Assembly: GCF_012395835.1 (NCBI RefSeq)
Contig: NZ_JAAZSQ010000024.1
Location: forward strand, 1-62,421
Source: Arthrobacter mobilis
GTDB lineage: Bacteria > Actinomycetota > Actinomycetes > Actinomycetales > Micrococcaceae
Length of the DNA: 62,421 nucleotides
Direction of reading: 5' to 3'
Made by a program: the position numbers and the translations under genes. Positions 25,891 to 36,929 of this stretch are shown here, one piece after another. Position 1 is the stretch's first letter. The number at the start of each line of letters is the position of its first letter. The notes beneath the pieces are model-generated. The model saw only the letters and a program-made list of their open reading frames with translations. It was not told the DNA's origin and did no database searches.

Positions 25891-28680
25891 CTATCCCGTG
25901 TTGCGCAGGCCGGCCGCGACGCCGTTGATCGTGATCAGCATGGCCCGCTGCAGGCTCCCGTCCTGCGCCCCGCCGCTGTCGCGGTAGCGCCGCAGCAGCT
26001 CCACCTGCATGTAGGAGATCGGGTCCAGGTACTGGTCCCGCACCTGCAGGGAGCGCTTGAGCACCGGCTGGCTGTCCAGCAGTTCCTGCTCCCCGGTGAG
26101 CCGCAGCACCTCGGCCACCGTCAGCTCGTATTCGGCGCGGATCGTGTCGAACAGGTGCCGCAGCGCGGGCGGCACCAGGGTGTCCACATAGTGCGCCGCG
26201 ATATCCATATCCGTCTTGGCCAAGGTCATCTCCACATTCGAAATGACCGTCTGGAAGAAGGTCCAGCGCCCGATCATCTCGCGCAGCTCGCCGTGCATGC
26301 CGGCCGCGCGGGCGGCCTGCAGCCCCGAGCCGACGCCGAACCAGCCCGGGACGATCTGCCGGGACTGGGTCCAGCCGAACACCCAGGGAATCGCCCGCAG
26401 CCCGGCCAGGCCGTCCCCGGCCCCGGGGCGCCGCGCCGGGCGGGAGCCGATGTTCAGCGCCCCGAGCTGCTCGACCGGCGTCGACGCCAGGAAATAGCCG
26501 GGCAGGTCCGGATGCTCGACCAGACTGCGGTAGCTGGCGAACGCGGCCTCGGAAACCAGGTCCATGACCGCCTGGTAACGTTCGAACTCGCCGGCGGAGA
26601 ACCGCGGGGTGCGGTGCAGCGCCGAGGCCTGCATCACCGCGGCCAGGGACAGTTCCAGGTTCTCCCGGGCCAGGTCCGGCAGCGAGTATTTGTCCGAGAT
26701 GACCTCGCCCTGCTCGGTGAACTTGATCTCGCCGTCGAGCACCCCGTTGGGGTGCGCCATGATCGCCTCGTAGGTGGGGCCGCCGCCGCGGCCCACCGAA
26801 CCGCCGCGGCCATGGAACAGACGCAGCCGCACCCCGTGCCGGACGGCGGCGTCGTGCAGGCTGCGCTGGGCCTTCTGGATCTCCCAGAGGCTGGTCACCA
26901 CGCCGGATTCCTTGTTCGAATCCGAGTAGCCCAGCATCACCTCCTGCAGGTCCCCGCGCAGCTGGACGATCCGGCGGTAGGACGGATCCGAGAGCAGCTC
27001 GTCCAGCAGCCTGCCGGCCCCGCGCAGTTCCGCCACCGTCTCCAGCAGCGGCGTGAAACCGATCCGGGCGAAGGCCTCCGGCCCGTGCAGCCGCAGCAGC
27101 CCGGCCTCCCGGGCCAGCACCGCCGCCGCCAGCACATCGTCCGCCCCGCGGGTCATGGACACAATGTAGGATTCGACGACGTCGGACCCGTAGGTATCCA
27201 GCGCCCGGCCGATTTCCCCGAACACGGCGAAGGTGCGGGCCGTGTCCGCCGCCAGCGGCGGCGGCGAGGGCGCCAGCGGGCGCCGCGAGGCCAGCTCCGC
27301 GGCGAGCACCCGGCGCCGTTCGCCGCGGGCAAGCTCCAGGTAGGGACCGGGCAGCTCGTCCAGCCGGTCCATCAGGGCGGCGACGACGTCGTGGTGCCGG
27401 TCCGCGAGTTCGCGGATGTCCAGCGTGGCCAGGTGCAGCCCGCAGGCGGCCAGCGTCCGCCCGGCACGGGCCAGGGCGCCGTCGGCAGCCAGCGCCGCCG
27501 AATGGCTGCGCAGCGACCGCTCCAGCAGCCCCAGCTCGGCCAGCACCTCGCCGGTCGAGGCGTAGTCCCGGCCGGGCTCGTGCCCGGTGCCCTGCTGGAC
27601 CCGCCGCGAGGTGTTCATCAGCTTGGCCTTGATGCAGGTCAGCTTCAGCCGGTACGGCTCCTGCGCGTTCAGCTCGAACACCCGCGGGTCCAGTCCGGGC
27701 AGCTTCTTCACGTCCGCCTCGATGGAGGCCAGCAGTTCCTCGCTCGCGCCGGCCAGCGAGGTCGAATTGGAGAGCAGGGAGATCAGTTCGTCCACCCGGG
27801 CGATGGCGATGCGCATCGCATTCTGGTTCTGGATCTTCAGCACCTCGCGGGTGGTCTCCGCGGTGACATTGGGGTTGCCGTCCCGGTCCCCGCCGATCCA
27901 GCTGCCGAACCGCAGCGGCGCGGTGGTGGCCGGCAGCCTGATCCCGTGCTCCTGGAGCAGTTCGGCCAGCTCCGCGAGCAGCCCGGGCATGGTGTCGGTG
28001 AGGATATTGTCCAGATAGTAGATGGCGTTGCGGGCCTCGTCGATGGGCGTGGGACGGACCTGGCGCAGTTCGTCCGTCTGCCACATCTGGTCGATGATCT
28101 CGGCCAGCTGCCGGTCCTGCCGCCGCCGGGCGGTGCTGCCTTCGGGAGTGTGGGCCGCCAGCACATCCGAGAGGGCGCGCAGCTTGTCCAGCACCGAGCG
28201 GCGCGAGGCCTCCGTGGGGTGGGCGGTGAACACCGGACGGACATCGAGCCGCTCCACTACTTCCTGCAGCACAGCCGGTCCGGCCTGGCCGGCAATCTCC
28301 CGGACCGCCCGGGCCAGCCAGCCCTCCTGCTCCGGGCGGGTCCGCAGCCCGCGGACCCGGTGCACCTGCTCCGCGGCGTTGGCCAGATGGAAGTAGAAGG
28401 CGAAGGCCCTGACCAGGTCCGTGGCCTGGGCGGTGGGCAGCCCGGCGAGCAGTTCGCGCACCTGGTCGGCGACATCGCGCGCCGTCCACGGCCCGGTCGC
28501 TTCCCCGCCGCCCCGGGCGGCTTCCTTGGATTCCTTGGTCAGCAGGCGGACCTGCTCCACCAGTTCCAGCAGCTCCGGACCGTGCTGGCGCACGAGGGAT
28601 TCGCCCAGCAATGTGCTCACGCGCCGGACGTCCGCCCGTAGGCGCGCGTCCAGGTCCTGTTGCGAGGTGATCGCAGGCAT
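25891..28680 (-). CDS. ppc: Phosphoenolpyruvate carboxylase
   Basis: Carboxylates PEP with bicarbonate to oxaloacetate, the anaplerotic entry to the TCA cycle. The 929-residue protein has [12 protein letters not shown] (catalytic His154), [26 protein letters not shown], and the C-terminal GLRNTG end that reaches the active site. Length matches the bacterial-type enzyme. The ATG at 28680 has GGAAGG 9 nt upstream; the frame is open much further upstream but that region is unrelated. It is divergent from the DUF1684 gene. Confidence 0.97.
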   Translation of the reverse strand: MPAITSQQDLDARLRADVRRVSTLLGESLVRQHGPELLELVEQVRLLTKESKEAARGGGEATGPWTARDVADQVRELLAGLPTAQATDLVRAFAFYFHLANAAEQVHRVRGLRTRPEQEGWLARAVREIAGQAGPAVLQEVVERLDVRPVFTAHPTEASRRSVLDKLRALSDVLAAHTPEGSTARRRQDRQLAEIIDQMWQTDELRQVRPTPIDEARNAIYYLDNILTDTMPGLLAELAELLQEHGIRLPATTAPLRFGSWIGGDRDGNPNVTAETTREVLKIQNQNAMRIAIARVDELISLLSNSTSLAGASEELLASIEADVKKLPGLDPRVFELNAQEPYRLKLTCIKAKLMNTSRRVQQGTGHEPGRDYASTGEVLAELGLLERSLRSHSAALAADGALARAGRTLAACGLHLATLDIRELADRHHDVVAALMDRLDELPGPYLELARGERRRVLAAELASRRPLAPSPPPLAADTARTFAVFGEIGRALDTYGSDVVESYIVSMTRGADDVLAAAVLAREAGLLRLHGPEAFARIGFTPLLETVAELRGAGRLLDELLSDPSYRRIVQLRGDLQEVMLGYSDSNKESGVVTSLWEIQKAQRSLHDAAVRHGVRLRLFHGRGGSVGRGGGPTYEAIMAHPNGVLDGEIKFTEQGEVISDKYSLPDLARENLELSLAAVMQASALHRTPRFSAGEFERYQAVMDLVSEAAFASYRSLVEHPDLPGYFLASTPVEQLGALNIGSRPARRPGAGDGLAGLRAIPWVFGWTQSRQIVPGWFGVGSGLQAARAAGMHGELREMIGRWTFFQTVISNVEMTLAKTDMDIAAHYVDTLVPPALRHLFDTIRAEYELTVAEVLRLTGEQELLDSQPVLKRSLQVRDQYLDPISYMQVELLRRYRDSGGAQDGSLQRAMLITINGVAAGLRNTG

Positions 28681-28869
28681 GGTGCGGAACCTTCCGTCGA
28701 AGGGAGCCAACAGCATGCAGTCTACGGGAGCGAGGAGGGGAGGCTGGTAGAGGCAAGGCCAACGGCTGCGGCAGGGCTTGTCCTGCCCGGGCCGCAGGAG
28801 CAGACTGTGTGGCAGGCTGCCGGACCCGGCACGGCAGCACCGGCAGCCGCAGCACCGGAAGGGAGATCC

Positions 28870-29682
28870 ATGACCAGCCTGGAGAACGAAGTGACCACGG
28901 CCGAGGCCGACTGGTACGCCTGGCGCCGGGCCCGCGAGGACGCCCTGGCCGCGGACTTCGGCTGGCTGAGCCTGACCTCGTTCCAGCGGCTGGGACCGGA
29001 GGCCGCCGAGGTGGACCAGGTGCCCGGGCTGTGGAGCGCCGACGAGTACGGTGCCGCCCTGAGCGTCCGCCACGAGGACGAATTCGTGCTGTACGACAAC
29101 GGCCGGGACGCCGTCGGCGAGCTGACCAAGGCCCTGGACGAACGCGGCCAGGCGCTGTGGGTAATGTGGACCGGCGGCCAGCACGATGTCATTGTCGAAC
29201 TGCTGCGGCGGGACCACCGCTACCTGATCCGCACCCGCGAGGAAGGGTCGGTGCTGCAGCAGAATTTCAGCGGCGTGCCCACCTTCGAGTACTCCCCGGA
29301 GTGGGTGGTCAAAGGCAGCTACACCGCCTTCGCGCAGGCCGTGCCGGAACGGGTGCCTACCGCCCGGGCGGATGTGGAGCTGACCCTGCAGGCGGTCGGC
29401 GAAATCAGCTTCCAGTACCGCGGGGCCACGCACCGGCTGGCGGCCGAGGCCCTCGGCGGCGGCCTGCGGATCGGCTTCCGGGACCAGACCAACGGCAGCA
29501 GCACCCCGGCCTGGCGGTACCTCGACGCCGCCCCGGCCGCCGACGGCGCGGTGGTGCTGGACTTCAACCGGGCGCTGGCCTACCCGTTCGCCTTCTCCGG
29601 GCACACCTCCTGCCCGGCACCGTTCCGGGCCAACCAGCTGCCCTTTCCCGTCACCGCCGGGGAGAAGGCACCGGGCAGGTAA
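28870..29682 (+). CDS. DUF1684 protein
   Basis: A 270-residue soluble protein of the DUF1684 family. [20 protein letters not shown] and [10 protein letters not shown] lie at the N-terminus, and the C-terminal [20 protein letters not shown] is the family signature, here shifted from the usual NPYCAYNP form to SGHTSCP. The function of DUF1684 proteins is not established. GGAAGGGAGA precedes the ATG at 28870. It lies 189 nt from the divergent ppc. Confidence 0.85.
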   Translation: MTSLENEVTTAEADWYAWRRAREDALAADFGWLSLTSFQRLGPEAAEVDQVPGLWSADEYGAALSVRHEDEFVLYDNGRDAVGELTKALDERGQALWVMWTGGQHDVIVELLRRDHRYLIRTREEGSVLQQNFSGVPTFEYSPEWVVKGSYTAFAQAVPERVPTARADVELTLQAVGEISFQYRGATHRLAAEALGGGLRIGFRDQTNGSSTPAWRYLDAAPAADGAVVLDFNRALAYPFAFSGHTSCPAPFRANQLPFPVTAGEKAPGR

Positions 29683-29703
29683 CCCGGGCGCCGGCACGAA
29701 GCG

Positions 29704-30480
29704 CTACCGCGGCGCCATTCGGATCCCGCCGTCGAGCCGGATGGTCTCGCCGTTGAGCATCGCATTTTCCACAATGTGCGCCACCAGGCTGGCGTACTCG
29801 GCCGGCCGGCCCAGCCGGGCCGGATGCGGCACCTGCCGGCCCAGCGATTCCCGTGCCTCGGCGGGCAGCCCGGCCAGCATCGGGGTCTCGAAGATCCCCG
29901 GGGCGATGGCCACCACCCGGATCAGGGACCGGGCCAGTTCGCGGGCCAGCGGCAGGGTCAGCGCCGCGACGCCGCCCTTGGAGGCGGCGTAGGCAGGCTG
30001 GCCGATCTGCCCGTCGAAGGCCGCCACCGAGGCCGTGTTGATGATGACCCCGCGCTCGGGGCCGCCCAGTTCGGTTTCCACCGGTTCGGTGGCCGCCATC
30101 GCGGCGGCGGCCAGCCGGATCACGTTGAACGTGCCGGTGAGGTTGATCCGGACGACTTTCTCGAAGGCCTCCAGCGGCAGCACACCCTCGCGGCTCAGGA
30201 CCTTGCCCGGGGTCCCCACGCCGGCGCAGTTGACCACGATCCGCAGCGGCCCCAGCCCGGCGGCAGCGTCGACCGCCGCCTGCACCTGCTCGCCGCTGGC
30301 CACATCCGCGGGCACGAAGCGCGCCCGTTCCCCCAGTCCGGCGGCGGCAGCCTCCCCGGCCGCGCCCGGCAGGTCCACCAGCACCACCGAGGCTCCGGCG
30401 TCGTAGAGCCTGCGGGCGGTTGCCGCCCCAAGTCCGGAGGCTCCTCCGGTGACCAGGGCGACGGTGCTGGCAATCTCCAC
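29704..30480 (-). CDS. Short-chain dehydrogenase, 3-hydroxyacyl-CoA type
   Basis: A 258-residue SDR with the NAD-binding motif TGGASGLG, the catalytic serine in [11 protein letters not shown] and YAASKGG with Tyr/Lys. The [20 protein letters not shown] stretch and [10 protein letters not shown] match type II 3-hydroxyacyl-CoA/2-methyl-3-hydroxybutyryl-CoA dehydrogenases (HSD17B10-like), so a role in beta-oxidation or isoleucine breakdown is likely. The GTG start has AAGGAG 6 nt upstream. Confidence 0.85.
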   Translation of the reverse strand: MEIASTVALVTGGASGLGAATARRLYDAGASVVLVDLPGAAGEAAAAGLGERARFVPADVASGEQVQAAVDAAAGLGPLRIVVNCAGVGTPGKVLSREGVLPLEAFEKVVRINLTGTFNVIRLAAAAMAATEPVETELGGPERGVIINTASVAAFDGQIGQPAYAASKGGVAALTLPLARELARSLIRVVAIAPGIFETPMLAGLPAEARESLGRQVPHPARLGRPAEYASLVAHIVENAMLNGETIRLDGGIRMAPR

Positions 30481-30619
30481 GGCTGCTCCTTGAGGCTGCG
30501 GACGGGCTGTGTTCAGGCCAGCATAGCCGTCCGGCCGCTTCCCGCCGCCGGCACGCCGGCGCCAGGCCGCCTCCCGCCCTTCACAAGTTCGCGGCGGTGA
30601 CCGGGCTAGGCTGGGCTCA

Positions 30620-30843
30620 GTGCCAGGGTGGGTGGTGCCACGGTTGCCGTGGTGGTTGGATCCTGATCATCCGGTGTCTGGCTCGTAGGCTGGGTGCCGC
30701 TGTCTGCGGCGGCTGTCATGCGTTTTGCCGGCACCGGGTGTGAAGGACCGGCCGGCGTGGCCTGATAGGAGCGTGGCACCGCCCCGACTGAGCTTTGTCC
30801 GCCGGCCGGCCGACCGTCCCTCTGATCAAAGGAGGCCATTTCC
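30620..30843 (+). ncRNA. Candidate bridge RNA region in the IS110 left end
   Basis: IS110-subgroup elements encode a structured bridge RNA in the long left end, upstream of the transposase. This region is non-coding and has stable hairpins: CCACGG-TTG-CCGTGG (30638-30652), GCCGC-TGTCT-GCGGC (30696-30710), and a GC-rich complementary stretch around 30730-30760. I cannot assign target- and donor-binding loops by eye. The element may be inactive because of the transposase deletion. Confidence 0.4.
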
Positions 30844-31818
30844 ATGGTGGTTGTTTTCGGCACGGACGTCCATAAGAAAACCCATACCGTCGTGGCCGTC
30901 GACGCGGCCGGCCGGGAGTTGGGGCAGGTCACGGTTCCGGCCACCGCGGCCGGGCACGGCAGGGCGCTGCGCTGGGCCCGGAACCGGTTCGCGGAGGCGG
31001 ACCGGGTCTGGGGCATCGAGGACTGCCGGCATCTGTCGGCCCGCCTGGAGCAGGACCTGCTGGCCGCCGGCGAGACCGTCGTGCGGGTCTTTGCCAGGCT
31101 CATGGCCCGCTCCCGGGCCTCGGCCCGCACCCGGGGAAAGTCGGACCCGATCGATGCCCTGGCAGTGGCCCGGGCGGTGCTGCGCGAGCCGGACCTGCCC
31201 AGGGCCTGCCACGACGCGGCCTCGCGGGAGCTGAAGCTGCTGGTGGACCGCCGCGAGGACCTGGTGGCCGAGCGGACCCGGGCGGTGAACCGGCTGCGCT
31301 GGCACCTGCACGAGCTGGACCCGGGCATGGACCCGGCCCCGCTGTCGCTGGACCGTGCCGCGGTACGGGACCGGCTGAAGGACTGGCTGGCCGGCCGGGA
31401 CGGGATCGTGGCCGAACTGGCCGCGGAGATCCTGGGCGACATCGATCCGCTGACCGGCAGGGTCAACGATCTGGAGCGGCGCATTTCACGGCTCGTGGCC
31501 GACTGCGAACCCCGCCTGCTCGCGCTGCCCGGGTGCGGGCCGCTGACCGCGGCCAAGCTGGTCGGGGAGATTGCCGGCAGAGTCAGGCTCAACCGGGGCG
31601 GCAACCGCCAGGTCAACTGCGCCCTGCACCGCATCGCGGTCACCCAGATCCGTCTTCCCGGCCCCGGCCGGGACTATTACCGGCGCAAGCTTGCCGAGGG
31701 CAAGAGCACCACCGAGGCTCTTCGCTGCCTCAAACGGCAACTGGCCAAAACTGTCCACAAAACCCTGACAACAACCGCCCCCGCAGCGGAGACGGCTTGC
31801 CAACCGGCAGCCGCTTGA
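30844..31818 (+). CDS. IS110-family transposase, probably defective
   Basis: A 324-residue DEDD transposase. The RuvC-like half is complete: FGTDVHKKTH (Asp8), WGIEDCRH (Glu59), and GKSDPIDALAVAR (Asp101, Asp104). The Transposase_20 half has LPGCGPLTAAKLVGEIAG but then jumps straight to RVRLNRGGNRQVNCALHRIA. In close relatives as I know them, about 28 residues ending in a WSGN-type motif separate these blocks and contain the catalytic serine. An in-frame deletion of about 84 bases would explain the short length (usual size is about 345-350). GGAGG precedes the ATG. Confidence 0.88.
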   Translation: MVVVFGTDVHKKTHTVVAVDAAGRELGQVTVPATAAGHGRALRWARNRFAEADRVWGIEDCRHLSARLEQDLLAAGETVVRVFARLMARSRASARTRGKSDPIDALAVARAVLREPDLPRACHDAASRELKLLVDRREDLVAERTRAVNRLRWHLHELDPGMDPAPLSLDRAAVRDRLKDWLAGRDGIVAELAAEILGDIDPLTGRVNDLERRISRLVADCEPRLLALPGCGPLTAAKLVGEIAGRVRLNRGGNRQVNCALHRIAVTQIRLPGPGRDYYRRKLAEGKSTTEALRCLKRQLAKTVHKTLTTTAPAAETACQPAAA

Positions 31819-31832
31819 CATAGGAGAAACTC

Positions 31833-32993
31833 ATGTCCACCCCCGCACAGGAACGGGCCGTCCGTCTGGCCGGAGGCCGGGCGGATGAAGCCGCCGCCGC
31901 CGTCGTCGGCAGGTTCGGCTGCCGGCTGCTCGGCCTGCCCGGCACGCATCTGGGTGCCGCACGCAGCCCGCGCCGGGCGCCGCTCTATCTGGGCAGGCCC
32001 TGGCACTACTGGTGGCAGGCGCACTACATCGACTGCCTGGTCGACGCCGGCCGCCGGGAGCTGGTGCGCGGGCTGCATTACGACGGCGGCTACGGGCGCA
32101 GCGCCGGCGCCCTGGCCGCGCGCGTGCTGGGCACCGTCCGACTGCGCAACGGCCTGCGGTTCCCCAATGACTATTACGACGACATGGCCTGGCTGGCGCT
32201 GGCCGCGCACCGGCTGGAGGGGCTGGCCGCCGCGGCGGGCAAGCCGCGGCGCCGGCCGCAGCGGGCGGCGGCGGCGCTGTTGCCGCAGCTGGAGTCTGCG
32301 CACACCCCGGACCTGGGCGGCGGACTGTTCTGGAGCACCCGGCGGGACTTCAAGAACACCCCCGCCACCGGCCCGGCGGCCCTCTGCTTTGCGCGCACCG
32401 GCAGGACCGCCCGGGCGCGGGAACTGCTGGACTGGCTGGATGCGCACCTGTACGACGCCGGCCGGCGGCTGTACCTGGACGGCATCCGCAGCACCGGCGG
32501 ACGGCAGGTGCTGGTGGCCGACCTGTACACCTACAACCAGGGCCCGGTGCTCGGGGCGCTGCTGGAGCTGGGCACCCCGGCGGACCTGCGCCGCGCCGCT
32601 GACCTGGTGCACGGGGTGGCGGCCGGGCTGACCCGGCAGCACCGGGACGGGCCGGTGCTGCGCGTGCACGGAACCGGCGACGGCGGCCTGTTCACCGGGA
32701 TCCTCGCCCGCTATCTGGCCATGGCCGCCGCCGCGCAGGACCTGCCCGCCGAGGTGCGGCAGCTGGCCGGGACGCTGGTGGCCCGGACGGCGCGGGCCTT
32801 CTGGGAGGGCCGGCGGCTGCAGGCCCACCGGGACGGCGAGGCCCTGGTGTTCCCGGCGGACCCGGCCGTCCCGGCCCGGGAAAGCTATCCGCCCGGCAGC
32901 ACCGTGGAACTGTCCACCCAGCTGCAGGCCTGGATGACCCTTGAAGCCGCCGCCGCGGTCCAGCCGGAATTAGGCAACGGTCCGGTGCCGTAA
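31833..32993 (+). CDS. Glycoside hydrolase family 76-like protein
   Basis: A 386-residue (alpha/alpha)6-barrel enzyme of the GH76 type (endo-alpha-1,6-mannanase family), apparently cytoplasmic since no signal peptide is seen. PWHYWWQAHYIDCLVDAGRR and FPNDYYDDMAWLALAAHRLE hold the paired aspartates (DD) expected for GH76 catalysis; VADLYTYNQGPVLGALLELG and GDGGLFTGILARYLA are further conserved segments. The AGGAG before the ATG lies within 14 bases of the transposase stop, so the IS element probably supplies or abuts the ribosome binding site and has displaced the native promoter region. Confidence 0.82.
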   Translation: MSTPAQERAVRLAGGRADEAAAAVVGRFGCRLLGLPGTHLGAARSPRRAPLYLGRPWHYWWQAHYIDCLVDAGRRELVRGLHYDGGYGRSAGALAARVLGTVRLRNGLRFPNDYYDDMAWLALAAHRLEGLAAAAGKPRRRPQRAAAALLPQLESAHTPDLGGGLFWSTRRDFKNTPATGPAALCFARTGRTARARELLDWLDAHLYDAGRRLYLDGIRSTGGRQVLVADLYTYNQGPVLGALLELGTPADLRRAADLVHGVAAGLTRQHRDGPVLRVHGTGDGGLFTGILARYLAMAAAAQDLPAEVRQLAGTLVARTARAFWEGRRLQAHRDGEALVFPADPAVPARESYPPGSTVELSTQLQAWMTLEAAAAVQPELGNGPVP

Positions 32994-33046
32994 TTGTTGC
33001 GGTAGGACTTGGGCGTCGGCAAGAATGGCTGGGAACGGCCCGTGGG

Positions 33047-33065
33047 TTAGGCATACCTATCCTTC
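33047..33065. promoter_or_regulatory. DtxR/IdeR-like iron box upstream of fbpA
   Basis: TTAGGCATACCTATCCTTC matches the 19-bp consensus TTAGGTTAGCCTAACCTAA at about 12 positions, including both half-site cores (TTAGG and CCTA.CCT). It lies 37-55 bases upstream of the start codon of an iron-binding protein gene, where iron-loaded DtxR/IdeR would block transcription. Confidence 0.65.
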
Positions 33066-33101
33066 TTCGGGCGTCTTTGGTCTGATCCCGAAAGGTTTTC
33101 C

Positions 33102-34154
33102 ATGAAGTTCCGCCTCAAGCAGCTGCCCGCCGCTGCCCTTGCCGCCGCCGCGGCCCTGGCGCTGGCCGCATGCGGCGCCGGCGGTGCCGCCCCCGAAGGC
33201 AGTGCCGCCCCCGCAGCCACCGAGAACGCCGACCTCACGGTCTACAACGCCCAGCACGAGACCATGACCAAGGCCTGGGTGGACGCGTTCACCGCCGAGA
33301 CCGGCATCACCGTCAGTGTCCGCAAGGGCAAGGACACGGAGATGAGCAACCAGATCATCGCCGAAGGCGAGGCCTCCCCCGCCGATGTCTTCATCACGGA
33401 GAACTCCCCGGCCATGACCCAGGTAGAGAACGCCGGGCTGTTCACCGAAGTCTCCGAAACCGTGCAGGAGAACGTGCCGGAGGAATTCCGCCCGTCCTCG
33501 AACATGTGGACCGGCGTGGCCGCCCGCTCCACGGTGTTCGTGTACAACAAGGACAAGGTCAAGGAAGCTGACCTGCCCAAGTCGATCATGGACCTGGCGG
33601 ACCCGAAGTGGGCCGGCAAGTGGGGCGCGGCCCCGGGCGGCGCCGACTTCCAGGCGATCGTCTCGGCCATGCTGGAACTCGAGGGCGAGCAGGCAACTTC
33701 CGACTGGCTCAAGGCCATGAAGGAGAACGTCAAGGTCTATCCGGGCAACGGCGCGGCCATGAAGGCGGTCAACGCCGGCGAGGTCGACGGCGCGGTGATC
33801 TACCACTACTACTACGCCGCGGACCAGGCCGGAACCGGCGAGAACTCCGGCAACGTTGCCCCGCACTACTTCAAGAACGAGGATCCGGGCGCCTTCCTGA
33901 GCGTCTCCGGCGGCGGCGTGCTGAAGTCCTCCAAGAACCCCGAGGCTGCCATGCAGTTCCTCGAGTTCATCACCTCCAAGCAGGGCCAGGAACTGCTCGG
34001 CACCGGCGTCGACTTCGAGTATCCGGTGGGCAAGGACGTCACCCCGCGCGAGGGGCTTGTCCCGATCCCCGAACTGGAGGCTCCGAAGGTGGACGCGTCC
34101 AAGCTCAACAGCCAGAAGGTCGTCGAACTCATGACGGACGCCGGGCTGCTCTAG
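33102..34154 (+). CDS. fbpA: Ferric iron ABC transporter substrate-binding lipoprotein
   Basis: A 350-residue lipoprotein: signal peptide and lipobox LAACGAG (Cys24), then a type II periplasmic binding fold of the FbpA/FutA group. LTVYNAQHETMTKAWVDAF, GEASPADVFITEN and VAARSTVFVYNKDKV are family segments; AVIYHYYYAADQAGTG carries the adjacent tyrosines that coordinate Fe(III). The ATG has AAAGG upstream. First gene of the fbpABC operon, with a DtxR/IdeR-like box in front. Confidence 0.92.
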   Translation: MKFRLKQLPAAALAAAAALALAACGAGGAAPEGSAAPAATENADLTVYNAQHETMTKAWVDAFTAETGITVSVRKGKDTEMSNQIIAEGEASPADVFITENSPAMTQVENAGLFTEVSETVQENVPEEFRPSSNMWTGVAARSTVFVYNKDKVKEADLPKSIMDLADPKWAGKWGAAPGGADFQAIVSAMLELEGEQATSDWLKAMKENVKVYPGNGAAMKAVNAGEVDGAVIYHYYYAADQAGTGENSGNVAPHYFKNEDPGAFLSVSGGGVLKSSKNPEAAMQFLEFITSKQGQELLGTGVDFEYPVGKDVTPREGLVPIPELEAPKVDASKLNSQKVVELMTDAGLL

Positions 34155-34204
34155 GACCGGAAGCCGTTCACCGTGCATGATCTCCAGCCGGCAGCCGTGG
34201 TCCG

Positions 34205-35778
34205 ATGACCCCGGCTGCCGGCACGTCTGTTTCCCGGCGGGCGGGCGCCGCCGCCGGACGGCGGCGCCGCCCGCCGCTGCCCGTTGTGGCCGCCGCGGCC
34301 GCCGTTACCCTGGGCACCCTCATCCCGCTGGGCTTCGTCGTCGTCATGACGGTGGCCACCGGCTGGGAGACGGCCGTCAAGCTGATTGTCCGGCCCCGCG
34401 TCGGCGAACTGCTGGCCAACACCGTGGCACTGGTGGTGCTCACCGTCCCGCTGTGCATCGTCATCGGGATCGCCGCTGCCTGGCTGGTGGAACGGACCAG
34501 GCTGCCCGGGGCCCGCTTCTGGTCCCTGGTGCTTGCTGCCCCGCTGGCGGTGCCGGCCTTCGTCAACAGCTACGCCTGGGTCGGCGTCATCCCCTCGCTC
34601 AGCGGCGTCGGCGGCGGGACCTTGGTCTCGGTGCTTTCCTACTACCCGCTGGTCTACATCCCCGCCGCGGCCGCGCTGCGCCGGTTCGACCCGGCCCTGG
34701 AGGAGTCGGCGGCCTCGCTCGGGCTGGGCCGCTGGCGGACCTTCCGCCGCGTGGTCCTGCCGCAGCTGTGGCTGCCGATCACCGGCGGCTCGCTGCTGGT
34801 CGGCCTGCACCTGCTGGCCGAGTTCGGCGCCTTCTCGATGATCCGGTTCAACACCTTCACCACCGCGATCATGGAGCAGTACCAGTCCACGTTCAACGGC
34901 GCCGCGGCGAACATGCTGGCCAGCGTGCTGGTGCTGCTGTGCCTGCTGATGCTGCTGCTCGAATCCCGGATCCGGGGCAACGCCCGGTATGCGCGCCTCG
35001 GCTCCGGCGCCGCCGGCAAACCCGCGGCCCTGCCGCTGGGCAGGTACCGGCTACCGGCGCTGGCCGCCGTCGCCGCGCTGGCCGTGCTGGCCCTCGGGGT
35101 ACCGCTGGGCAGCGTGCTTCGCTGGCTTTATGCCGGCGGCACCGAGGTCTGGAACTGGCCGGTAATCGGCCAGACCCTGCTGCAGACCCTCGGCTTCGGT
35201 GTAGCCGGGGCCCTGGTGACAGTGGTCCTGGCCTTCCCCGTCGCCTGGCTGGCGGTGCGCCACCCCGGCCGGTTCACCAAGCTGCTGGAGGGCACCAACT
35301 ACATCACCTCCTCGCTGCCCGGGATCGTCGTGGCCCTGGCCTTCGTCACGGTGACCATCAGCCTGGTGCGCCCGCTCTACCAGACCGTGCCGGTGGTCAT
35401 TGCCGCCTACGTGGTGCTGTTCCTGCCCCGGGCCCTGGTCAACCTGCGCTCCGGCCTGGCCCAGGTCCCGCACGAACTGGAGGAAACGGCGCAGTCCCTG
35501 GGCCGGCCCCCGCTGACGGTGTTCTTCCGGGTCACCCTGCGCCTGACCGCCCCGGCGGCGGCCGGCGGCGCGGCCCTGGTGTTCCTGGGCATCGCCAACG
35601 AGCTGACCGCCACCCTGCTGCTGGCCCCGACCGGCGTGAACACCCTGGCCACGCGCTTCTGGACGCTCAGCTCCGAGATCGACTACAGCGGCGCCGCCCC
35701 GTACGCGCTGATCCTGATCCTGCTCTCGCTGCCCCTGACCTACCTGCTCTACACCCAATCCCGGAAGGCGGCAGGACA

Positions 35779-35782
<4 letters not shown>
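34205..35782 (+). CDS. fbpB: Ferric iron ABC transporter permease
   Basis: A 525-residue permease with two BPD_transp_1 halves and about 12 membrane helices. Each half carries an EAA loop contacting the ATPase: EESAASLGLGRWRTFRRVVL (about 160-180) and EETAQSLGRPPLTVFFRVTL (about 430). This fused two-domain form is typical of FbpB/SfuB. It starts 50 nt after fbpA and its stop overlaps the ATG of fbpC by four bases (ATGA). Confidence 0.92.
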
Positions 35783-36918
<1,136 letters not shown>

Positions 36919-36929
36919 GCCGGCGCCGG

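Larger units (their letters stand above)
30620..31832 (+). mobile_element. IS110-family insertion sequence (ends approximate)
   Basis: One transposase gene of the IS110 family with about 220 bases of non-coding DNA upstream and very little downstream, the layout of the IS110 subgroup (long left end, short right end). IS110 elements have no terminal inverted repeats, so the borders cannot be set from sequence alone. The element sits between the divergent SDR gene and the GH76 gene. Confidence 0.75.

Noticed and set aside
25786-28641. A 951-codon frame opposite ppc
   Set aside because: ppc is certain on the minus strand; this is its mirror with no domain.
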